64,000 nt of DNA. Source: Dirofilaria immitis. Its lineage: Eukaryota; Nematoda; Chromadorea; Rhabditida; Onchocercidae. The notes beneath the pieces were generated by a model that had not been told where the DNA came from, did not search any database, and saw only the letters and a program-made list of their open reading frames with translations. The position numbers and the translations under genes are program-made. Shown one piece after another: positions 49,213 to 61,100 of the stretch. The number at the start of each line of letters is the position of its first letter. The stretch's first letter is position 1. The stretch lies in NCBI GenBank assembly GCA_024305405.1, contig JAKNDB010000068.1, positions 9,285,501 through 9,349,500 of the forward strand, in the 5' to 3' direction.

Positions 49213-49946
49213 TTTTGTTAATATTCATTCCCTCGCACAGTGGAAGCAGAGGCTGATAAAACTGCTAACAAAAAAATTAAGAACGTATAGCATAAAATTT
49301 AAATTTGAAAATTTGAGTCAGAGGTCCAAACCGCATTGCCAGCTACAATCACAAAAAACTGCTACAGTAAAAGTAATCTTTTACTGCAAAAATCAGAACT
49401 AATGGAGCAGCGCAGACCGTGCAAGAAGCGATATGTACGACAACTACTGCTTGCATATTTCTATTGAATAAAATTAAAAAATCAATAATGAGACTACTCG
49501 CTTTCAAAAGCATATTTTTAAATTATCAATACTTTCTACTTATTCGAGAAAAAAGCCATCCAAAAATCACATCTCGCACAAATTGATTAACGAAAGAGAG
49601 AAAAAACTAAAGTCAGGAGCATAAAAATATATAAAACGGAGATCTCAGAAATCGGATAAAACTAATCCAATATGCATATAACTGCTTCAATGTTAAAAAA
49701 AAAAATTACTCCACAGTACAGATAACATAGCGACAAAAATTAAATGCAATACAGTCTGTCAAGAACAACAAATTTCAATTCAATTCAATGTTACTACAAA
49801 CGCTGGATATGGATTTCGAAATTTTTACAAAAACAAATCATCCAACGAAAAATACTCGAAAAAAAAGTATAATTTTTCCTTTTAGTATCCAGAAATTGGC
49901 CCACAATCTGTACAGTGTGAATGACGCTTGTTTCTCATTAATATTA
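49213..49946. other. Intergenic between HIRA and MOCS2A
   Basis: About 730 bases between two minus-strand genes (HIRA upstream, MOCS2A downstream). It should hold the HIRA 3' end and the MOCS2A promoter or trans-splice site. No coding signature. Confidence 0.45.
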
Positions 49947-49969
49947 TTATGATTGATGAGAAACAAGCG
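49925..49969 (-). other. 14-bp perfect hairpin enclosing the HIRA stop codon
   Basis: The arms CGCTTGTTTCTCAT (49925-49938) and ATGAGAAACAAGCG (49956-49969) are perfectly complementary. In the HIRA mRNA the first arm falls in codons just before the end and the second in the 3' untranslated region. The 17-nt AT-rich loop contains the TAA stop (49947-49949). Confidence 0.8.
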
Positions 49970-52900
49970 ACTCGAGGCGTAGCTTAACATCGCGAATAAA
50001 TTCACTGCATCCCTCGCTCGCTTCCGTTAGTTCCAATATTTCCCGTAATAATACATCGCATTTTAATCCACAGATTGAAACAGCCGTAAAATATGTTGGG
50101 AGAATCTCATTTAACCTTGCAATGCATCCTACAACAATAATAATGAAGGCAGCAATAAATTATGAGCAGGAGATAGGAAGACTAATTAACTCTAGAATGA
50201 TATGTTTTCACAACAAATTCTGCTTTATTTTGAGTTTAAAATCGAAAAATGAACGTTTCTGCACATTTCTATGTTCTTTAATTTGAATACTTCTCACTAC
50301 ATTTATTCATTAACTACGAAGAGATTCAAAATTCAAGCCAGAATATTTGATGGAGTGCGCAAATATTAGTTTCATATGAATTAATTAATATCACATTAAA
50401 TAACATTGAAAAATTACTGAGATCAGAAGAAAAGTAAGTTAATCAGCGTGGATTGTAATTACTACATGGCCATAATCGAATAAAAATGATAGACTTGCTT
50501 TTTCAAAACAAATTTTCTAATAAAGCCACCTTCTGTTACATCTAAAAATCTAAATATCTACATGTTCCGACATGAATGGATTGCAGATTTTTTTCAGAAA
50601 ATTTTTACAATTCTCTCACCATGCTGAAGTAGCGATCGTATATACAAATTGAGGTAGTGACGAAAATCATTGGGAAGTCTTAATGAAAGAGCGTTGCAAA
50701 GCTTTTCTTCTAAAAATGAATGTGTGGCACTGATCTGAACGACACTGTTCACATGAATGGGACTGCTGAAAAAGGCATTAAGGTGAACAATTTTTATGAT
50801 AATAAGAACAAAAAGCGAATTCATTAAGTCTGCAAGAAAAGGAAAATCTTTAAAAAAACAACCTACCTTTTTATGGGACCAAGCAAAGCACTAGTTGAAG
50901 CATTCACTACTGGAATACTTAATCTAGGCAAAATGCTCTTTTCATCGAACAGTAATTGCCTAAAATCAAAGACTGAATCACTTTTTCCATAATATATATT
51001 ATTTTCAAATTAAATTAAATAACGATAATAAATTTAAATTAGCAAAATAAAATTTACATCATTTGCACTTCTATTTCTCTTTAGCAGAAAAATATCAATA
51101 AATAAAACATTTCTTACCAGCAATCTAATGAGAGCAAAAATGAATACGTTTTTCCGTTTGAAAGTGTAATGATAGGTTCTCCTGTATCTGATAATGTACA
51201 TGAAATTACTTTACAATCTGCAAAATATTCATATCAATTCAAGAGAATTGATACATGTTAAAGGAACGAATGAAAACATGGTAAGTTGCTCACTTATCAG
51301 CAAGAAAAATTTCGTATATTAGAGATGCCCAGCTAATCAGATGATCAAATTATCTGGTAGAATAGTTACTGAAATTTTGATAATGATAAAGAAAAGAAAC
51401 AATAATTATCAGGAATATGTAACAAAACTACCTTTTTCACAAAAATCAGCAACTGACCGCCTTGATACAATACATTTCATATTTTCTATATTCCTCAAAA
51501 TGAGTATTAATTATAATAAACCTTCAGTCATAAAAAAATTTAAAAAACTAGAAGAATTATTTTGCAGATGACGGTGATATTTGATAATTATCTATTCTCT
51601 ATTTTACAGAAAAAAGGAAAAATTCTAACCATGAATAAACCAATCCTTGAGATGAACAAACACAGAGATACTTTCGATGCACCTGAATTATGGAAGGTAA
51701 TGAATCGATAGTAAAAATGTATGTAATCGACCGGAAGGTGTTGAATAAATATGGACACTGCCGTCGTAGCAACCAGCTACAAACCAATGGCTGCAAAAAA
51801 ATTTTTTAAAGCCTCCAGTCAATTGGGATGAGCTGATATCCGAAACAAAGGTTGCATTCACTGGAAAACATACAAGTAATATTTGTGTACACAAAGTAAA
51901 TGATTGATTTTTCAAAACCGTAACAATTCAAAATCTTTTTTAAAAGACATCATGTAAGTAGAAGCTTTAAGCAAAATAAATACCTGTTAGCGGCAACAGA
52001 GCATACAACTGGATCCAAATGAGCTGTCCACAATACTGTTGTATCTTTCATACCACATAACTTTGTCAGTTTTACAGCCGTCGCAATTTCATATTCATTT
52101 AAAGCATCAATTCTATTTATTGCACACATTTCAGTCTGTAAGTAATTAAATTACAGGTATTTTACGATAGTTTATTTATACAAGAAATTATTAAAAACTA
52201 TTTCAGCAATTCTTTAGTTCGTAAAAATAACTTAAAAACCCTCAAAAATGATAATCTAAAATTTTATACTATAGACCTACTTGAATAATTACAGCAAATA
52301 TTGTTAATACATATTTTTGTAATATAGTCCTAGCTTATCTTTTATTTCACTATAACCACGGGAAATTCCTGTAACTTACCGGAGGAACAGATATTGACAA
52401 TAATCGTCGCTGTTGCGGAATAGGGAACGTAGCGGAGCGATTATTATTCAATATGACTGTTAATGATTCCGGAAAAGGAGCAGGACGCAGTAATGGTTTC
52501 AGTGCTAATTGAGGTAAAACCTATAAACTGATAATTTAATGTTGGTAATTATCAATTTCTGAGTGTTTCTATTATATCCGCAAAAAATCAAGCACCTGTT
52601 CGGTTTTAGATGTTAGAGAGTGCGTATCTATCGGCTCGTCAATCTTTGGGATGGCTTCCACCTTTTCTATACTACTTACCAAAATTCGGCCACTACTTTT
52701 GGACGGGGATGCCAAGAGATGCACCGACGAAGCTTGTGCTGGCTCATAACTGAAATAAATGTTTTTTACCAAAACATATAAAAAATTTAAAAGAAATCAA
52801 ACTAAAATAAAATGTGCTGTTTCATTGAGCTCTGACTTGGTTGATTCGAGTTCGCCCATAAAAGAAGATGGCGCAGTTATTTCAGCTTCAGGAACTGTAA

Positions 52901-55900
52901 CAGAAGCAATGAAAGCAGGTTGTATTCTTCTTTTGCCTGATTTAGTTCGAAGCTCGGTTTGTTTCTTCGATGATTCCAATGCTGTAACTATATTTTCGGA
53001 GCGACTAATTTGAACTGCAAGATATGACTATGCAAACTAATAGTTTTTACAGAAGAACAGAAAAGAGAATACTTCATTTGTCCATCTAAACTATAGGTCA
53101 TCGATTCCATTCCCAATACGTCTATGATAGATCGAAATAATATTATTAAATCGTTTAATCTTCCAACACCAATTTACAAGAATCATTTTGGTAACAGTAG
53201 CCAAACATGTTTTGATATATTTTCAAATAAAACAAAACCTGAATCACACGAAACTGGTATTATTTGTGACGAAGAGAAGGAACTATTATCATGAACTTTC
53301 GCTTGTCTCGGCTCTTGTTTTTCGTTCTGAAGCTTTTTCAGATCATCAATAAACATTCGACTAGAATCTTTGGAAGACAACAATTGATGTCCATTAATTA
53401 AATGACCAGAAGAATATTGCAATGGACGGCGACTATACATTCTTTCACATAGGTCACCCTTGAAAACATTAGTTTAATAAAATATCTGCTTATATTTTAT
53501 TAAATCACTACAAAAATGTAAAACGCAGTTAATATATTTTTTATCTTGTTGAAACTTTTATACAAAGATAGAAACAAAAAAATGAAAATTACCATCTTGA
53601 AAAAATTTTTAAAAATACCATTTCAGAAGAGGTAAGTAATCGTCCTAATTCCTTCGTGTCAAACACAATTGATTTTATTGTACCATCCATTGAACAAATA
53701 GTTAGGTGATAATCATTCCTGCAGTCATTTAAGTAATATTTGCTTCTACTGATATTGATTGATAATGTTACAAATCTGATATGAAATAATTTTTAGGATT
53801 TTGACGAATAATGGTCAATTACTTCTCTTCGACCTTGCAAGCAAAAATAATTTACCAGGAAAAATCAAGTATAGAATGTTTAAAAAGTTTGTACAGGACA
53901 ACTAAAGGTCGATCTACATTCGGTAACAACCAAACACTTAATGATTTGTCACGACTGCCCATAGCTATACAGCTTACTTGAAGACGATTTCCCTGCAATA
54001 ATGTTTTTTAATTCGATGGAGAATCATAGAATAAAGATATAATGTAAAATCAAGAATAGATTTGGATAGTATGAGACGGGGAATTTTAAATCAGACAATA
54101 TATAAAATAATGCAAAACTCGAGCAAATAAAAACTAATGTAATGATTTTGAAAGAAAAATCCAATTATCTGATCGTTTTTAACGCAAAAACCTTGTAGTT
54201 TTGATATTCAATCATACGAGGGCAGGCCCGAACCACTGTTACAGCTTTTCGATGGCCAACTAAATCCAGCGTGGTATTCCAATCCTAGACATCAAATAAA
54301 AGAATTCTCAAATTATGATAGCTATTAATGGACAAATAATTCTTTTCTCAAATAAACTTAGTGAAAATAAATTTAATTCCGGTCATAATGCAAAATAAAT
54401 AATAGAGGAAAAGCTTTAGCTACGTAAATATTCTGTACAAAAATTTTTCACCTTTCGCCGTATTAAATGAGCAGTTGGTCCGGAATTATTACTAGCACAT
54501 GGCGCTATCAGATAAGTACCATCTGGAGACCAGTCTAATCGACAGAACATAGTAGATTGACTACTCTACGAAAACACAACACAAATAATAATCATTTATT
54601 CGGATTTTATTTTTTTGAATTAAGAAATAAAACGAATTTTCCCACAAAAGTTCCTTCAAGGTTGAAAGTTTGAAAAAATTTTGAACGAAAAAAATTGAAA
54701 CATCGATCGGTTAAATGATAATGAAATGTTAAAGTATTTAAAATTTATACAATTCACTGATATATGATTGTTACTGCCGCAAATTACTGATAACTGCTTT
54801 TTAACAAACCTCTATAAAAGGATCCATGACCACTTTAATGCATTGCCAATTATCAGTTGCCCAGATTCTCACAGATTTATCAGCTGATTGTGTAGCCAGA
54901 AATTTTCCAATTGGATCCCAACTTACTCCCTTCACAATACCCTTATGTCCACCTCGTTCGACTGTTAAGGATACCACTTTGTCTGGAAATTTTTGAAATT
55001 TAATTACTCAAAAACTAATTGATAAAAGAACACAAAAGAATAAAAATTTCAAGATCCTTTTTAACGATAAAGAACGAAGGAAATGGGAAACAAATTCATC
55101 ATTCCATAAAACATATACTCAGTAAATTGTGAGCATCCCAAATAATCACAGTATGATCCATCCCACAAGATGCAAGATAGCGGCCATCTTTGGACCACTC
55201 AAGGTGTAATACATCCAAAGAATGTCCATACAATCGATACTTTTCTCGATATTTTTCAACATTAACAGAATCCTGAAATATATTTTATTTACAAATATAA
55301 ACATTCAGACATCTGAAATAATTGTTTTAATTTCAATACACAAAATTAAAAGAGCTCCGAAAATCAATCATAAAGAGTCTTCTTAATAGCTTTTATAAAT
55401 GAATACTCTGTAGAAATATGCAGAATGATTTCATTCACAAAAAACTACCATAGAACCAATAGTTCCAGCACTGAAAACTCGACCACCAAATTCCCAAAGC
55501 GTTAATGATTGCTGATCACCAGCACAACCAAGATAAGTTCCATCCGGAGACCAACGAACACAATTAACGCAATCTAATTTAACAATGTTTGTTAAAATGT
55601 AGTCGCTGCATTTAGTACACATCAAAAAAATTGAAATAACACAAGGATATTGTAACAAATCAGAAAACATACTTTAAAGCTGTCATTCTGGATTTATTTT
55701 GTCAGTATAAGTTTTAAATTCCGACAAGATATAAGAAATAGGGTAAATAGGTGTTTCTATATTGCCAACCTAAATTAATTTGGATATAGAGAACTTAACA
55801 TGAGAATCTCTTAAATTACTTTGATGTAAAATTCGAGAAAGCAGACGACTACATGAAGCTTCCTGACTAGCTTTCTCATTAATCACTGGTTTTACATTCC

Positions 55901-56176
55901 AAATGATCACGAGGCCTGAACCACCTTCTCCACCTTGTCCACATGTTGCTATTTTCGTACCGTCTGGATGAATATCTACGGAGTAAATTGCACCACCTAA
56001 ATTTGAAAATTACGATGGAGATGTAGATTAACTAATCACATATTTGTCGAGCAAATAAGAATGTATAGTTGCACAAAAGAAACAGGATAGCGGGGACAAA
56101 GTTTTAAAACCTCCGTTGTGCATCCAGTCATATACCTACCCGAGTGATGAATCCATACCGGATTCGTTAACTGCAT
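49947..56176 (-). CDS. hira-1: HIRA histone H3.3 chaperone subunit
   Basis: HIRA is the scaffold of the replication-independent H3.3 deposition complex in the nucleus. Its start [20 protein letters not shown] matches the family start and follows TTTGTGCAG. The N-terminal beta propeller has WD repeats such as [76 protein letters not shown], then [10 protein letters not shown] and [15 protein letters not shown] domain ([17 protein letters not shown]) corresponds to the ASF1-binding motif. The C-terminal region has [33 protein letters not shown] and [18 protein letters not shown], ending LESLVSHQS. The exons I traced join in phase without the one-base breaks seen in other genes. The junction near 51700-51790 is less clear. 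Splicing detail in the linker between the B and C domains is approximate. Confidence 0.95.
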
Positions 56177-58102
56177 CAATTATGCACCTGCACAAAATCC
56201 TCTGGAAAGCAGCACTTATTCGAAGTCCTTTTTAATTATCTATCAAAATCTCTTTTCTGCTGTACGGTTGATAAATCTAAGATTCAGCAGACAAGTTCCT
56301 GAAAAAAATCTGAAACTCAGCTGCCACTTATCTTATAAGTATTCATTCTCTAAGGGAACAGAGAAAACTGTAATTCAGGATCGGCTTCGCAAAAAATATA
56401 AAGCTTACATATGAACCATTTTTGAACCTGGAAAATTCAAAACTGATTAAAAATCTCAATTAAAAAACCCATCTTCCAAATAATACCATACAATATTTCG
56501 CTGCTATGCGATATATTGAATCAATTGTAAGTAACTTTGAGGTTATTCTTCTTCTAGCTGAACAAAAATTTTAATGGATCAATCACAGAATAGTGATGAC
56601 ATTTCCATAATGACGTAGTAATGCAAATTGCATGGAACTAAAGTGGTTACTAAAAAAATAAACTATTAAACATTTTAATTAAAAGAACAAAAAATCTCAC
56701 CTTAGAAACATTTCAAATAAACTCCAAGTGACAGTCTACAAATCATATTCTTATAATAAAAATAAACAATCAAATAATATTCTTGAAATAGCAGAAATCT
56801 ATTAAAAGATAAAAAATACGACCGGGAATGAATGGCTTTGCTGAAACATATGAGCTAAATTCATGTCCCAACTTGAAACAGACTAATGCTATTATAATTT
56901 TTTTGCAAACAAATTAATGAAGAAAAGTCAAAATAACAACCGTAATCTTGAGCAAAACTCAACCATAACATTGGCTTTTATTATGAATTAATTCAAAAAA
57001 AAAAAAAACTCAACCATAACACTGGCTTTTATTATGAATTAATATTAGAAAATAAATGGTCAAGAATGATCTGTTGAACATGTAAAATCCAGATACTATG
57101 AATCGAAGAGTTAACTGCAGCTGACAATAACTTTCAAATAGTATATACGAACAGCATATTGTTACATTTGAGAGAAAGGCAAAACAATGGTAATAATAGC
57201 ACCATAACACGCGCTTCTATATAACTTCTACATAACTCTGATTTGGTCGCTTATCGCTGAGATTTCCTTAAATTATTTCGGTAGCGATCAGTGATGATAC
57301 CAGGAATTGCATTAGTTCAGGAGCTTTGTAGATTAGCTCTACCTACAAAAGAATCACATACAGAATCGACAAAGAAATTTTTGTTAGCATACTAAAAGAT
57401 ATTTTTATAATTTCGACTGTTAACTCCAACAAATAAATACATCGCGAAATGAAGAAGACAAATAATAAATAAATAAAGCAGTAAGGAAATAATTTTAGTG
57501 GTAAGAAAATTACTAATCTCATAAATTTATTTTTTCAGCCTCAATCAACCTATGGAATATAAGCTTAAATATAAAATTAAGAAAAAAACAATACTAATTA
57601 AAAAAGGAAACAGAAATGAGACAGATATGATAATTCTAATTCGCCGAGCAGGATCAAAATGTTCCATACGACAATTTGATGTTATAGAGACAAACAATTC
57701 CTTGAATAATAATACTTTATAAAACTTATTTATATTCAACACATATGAAATGCATATTGAATAGTTACGCAAGAAAAATACTCGCCACAGCAAAGTTTTT
57801 AGTAAAATGAAGTGATCAGTTTTTTGGACAATGATAACATGAGCTTAGCATCACTTACTATATTTAATTTGCTTATTGAAGTTTTAGTTTTGGTTTTAAA
57901 ATATCATATTTTCATCATTTATCACTTTTCTTCCTTTGGCAGATTATTGCGAAATGTGTTAATTTTAAATTTCCAAAATATATGTACAAGAAAATCATTG
58001 ATGAAAAACTCTGTCAGATTAAGGAATTTCAGATTATTATTGTCGAGAATATGCATAAAGAAACATTCTGTATTAAGCAACAGATAATTTCAAACTAAGG
58101 AA
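56177..58102. other. Intergenic, no gene seen
   Basis: Spacer upstream of HIRA and downstream of the TUT-like gene (both minus strand), presumably with the HIRA promoter. Short frames (57545-57793 minus, 57812-58087 plus) are hydrophobic and AT-driven, with no motif. It contains the duplicated segment at 56954-57043. Confidence 0.45.
56954..57043. repeat. 39-bp direct repeat separated by an A tract
   Basis: The copies at 56954-56992 and 57005-57043 (core CTCAACCATAACA, then TGGCTTTTATTATGAATTAAT) differ at one base. The 12 bases between them are T, C and an A run continuing into the second copy. This could be a tandem duplication with a 51-base period, or a direct repeat formed around an A-tailed insertion that was later lost. 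Confidence 0.8.
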
Positions 58103-61100
58103 TTACTTGTATCGTTTCTTATTTTTCATTCCCAGAGGACAATTCATCACAAAATGTCCAATCTGTCGACATCTATGACAACAATTGCGATCCAATGGAG
58201 GACCATTTCCCACACGACAGCTCTCAAGCAAAAGGGACTGAAACAATGAAGAGATAAAAATTCGAGATTAAAGGAAGTTTTAGTAATTTTATTCCTTCAT
58301 ATATCAGTGAGTCAAAAATAGAGGCATCAACAAAACAACAAAAAAAGGCTTACGCTTACCGCATAAAGCACAAATGCATTGTGATTTAATTTTAAATTTG
58401 GCACAGATATGGTACTAAATTTTTCCCGACTTTGTATAAATGATTTTTGTATGTATGCCATTGCTGAAAGTGAATCCGAATTTGATTTTGATTAATAGGA
58501 GTATGTTTTTGATTTATTTACTCATTAATTTTGGAGTTACTTAAAAATTAACAAAACATTATAAGTTACTAAATCTACTAAAGCTAATTTAAACCTATCA
58601 TTCGAAAAGTAACCGGAAAAGAGGAAAACTTTTGGAAAACCAAATGTTTGAACAAATGATTTTAATCTGATTTTTAAGTTAAGGATATGCAGACAATTCC
58701 TTAGCAGTAATCTATTTCAAATGGTCTCATTTGGACAAATATTGCGATGGACAATAATTTCTGACATTTTTCTATTTTATTTATGCTTATTACTTTAACG
58801 TTTATTAATAACATAATCCATTAGGTTTTGCTTACTTTTAGAATGAACACCCGAGGAAAGATTATGAGTGAGATCAAATGGATCTTCAATGGCAATCGGC
58901 TTGGATTGCCAACCTTTGTCTAACTTCATTAATGGTAGCGTTTGTCGAATTTGTACAACTTCTTGTGTAAAGTCGAATTTCGTGCCGAAATAATCCAGAA
59001 AACCTATCCACAGCTCTCCGACAGTTGATCGATTATGAACTGTCCATTCCTACAATTTAGAAAATAATGTAAATGGTAACATAACAGCATATCTCGAGAA
59101 AAGAAGGCTTAAAGAAGGAAAACATATGCGAAGGAAAGTGAATATGATATAATATGAAAAGAGGAATGGATTAAAAAAAAATGGTATATGTCAAGAAAGA
59201 GAACAAAACATGAATTTGAGAACTAACCAAATCTTCAAGACTACAAAAATATACATCGCAATTATCAATTATTATCGGTTCTTTAGATCTTCCAACTGGT
59301 GCTACCTGAAAAAAATCATCTTATACTCATTAAATAATACAGTAAAAAAAGAGGATATTGAAAAAAGCTCATGTTGGCATCATAAAATAAAAGAACACAA
59401 AATTAGGGAAATCAGAAATAAAAACTCTGAAGTAATTCAAAAACAACTTCTTGAAGAAATGGAGCAACTGGTGGGTTTGTTCGTTGAAGATAATGAATAA
59501 GCATGATAATATATGAATAAGATGACAGACTTCCTTTCGATGCATTTCCAATTTCACAGTTTTTAGCCCACACTTTGGTCATTATTCCTAACTGATGTAT
59601 CCGTCGATCAAGGTTGCTGTATGTCCGCAACAAACGTGTGTTCTCTAATGCTAGCACATTATACAGAGACACACTAAAAATCAATTGAAATCCAAAAAAA
59701 TTGAAATTTTTGCGGATTAAACTTGATTCGTATTTTCACAGTTAAAATATTTTAGAATATATCTGACTGAAATATATTTCAGTCAATAATTAATGGTAAA
59801 CATACTTTAGTAAACACAAAACATCGTACTTTAGTATATCAATTTACGACGCATTTTCAACAATTATACAAAAAATGAGACATGCCTTTTTAGTTTATGT
59901 AAAATGCTTACTCTGCCTCAAGGTGATTACGATTACGGCAACGAAACTTCACAATTGGAACTTTCGCATGTGGAATTTCGTAGATGAATGCAATATTAGG
60001 CATTTTACGAATCACTTCCGCAACCTTATATATGACATCCGTTGAATCCATATCCTATAAAAAATGATTATATATAATGCAAAATGGCTATCACGAAGTC
60101 TATAAAATCTATCATCACTATTCAGTTTCATAAATTTTGATTGAAAAAGACTTTGACCAACATTTTAAAATTTACTTCAGGTCTCACTTCTGATCCAAAC
60201 CGAAGACAAATATCAGCATCTGAACCTAAAAGACCGAATCCGTTCCCTGCTGAACCAAACAATGAAAGCTGACAATCAGTACGGTAAAAACGTCGAAGAC
60301 AAATTTCAAGTTCACAGCACAGTGCTGACATGTGACGCACATAATACGGTCTAATTCGCATTGTGTCTGCAAAATCTACTTGCTGATTCTTTCAATTTGC
60401 CAATATTTACTTTTTTTTCGTTGTCCAGTCAATGGTCATTCTTTGATTATTGCTTGTAAAATTTAAAGCTTGAATTTGATAGAAAGCTTTGAGCGATACA
60501 ATTATACTCATTCTAAACTTTTTTATTTCTTACATTTATCGAAGGCTAGAAACTACCAAACAAGTCATAAAATTCTAATCCCGAGAAACTAAATTCTCGC
60601 AGAATAAGTAAATGATACAATTAAAAAAAAATCCTTAAGAGTTCTACAGTAATTTTATCAATAGATTTTTTTGAAAAAAACACTTATAAATTTTTTCTGA
60701 AACTTCAAAATCTGAAAATTGTTTAAAACGAATTACCAAAAATATCGAAGATAATCAGGTCAATCATTCTCCTTTGTGAATTAGATAATGGAGGGAAATT
60801 CTTGGGTTTTGGAACCATAAGCTCAGGACAAGTTTCTCGCAAATGACCATCTGCATTACAACATGTGCATCGTATATCCGGTTCCTGAAACAATTTCCTA
60901 TACAGCGAAAATAGATTTCAACGAAGGTTCCTTATTTTCACACAAAAGCAGCAAGGAATGAAAAATGCCATGATCAAAATCTTTAGTTTTTCGAGTCACT
61001 TTCCCAAAAAATTCTAAATTAATTCAGAATTCTAATTTTTTTAGTGCGAATTGTTTTAGCTGTATTTTACAAATTGATTTATTGTACTAATCTGAACGAA

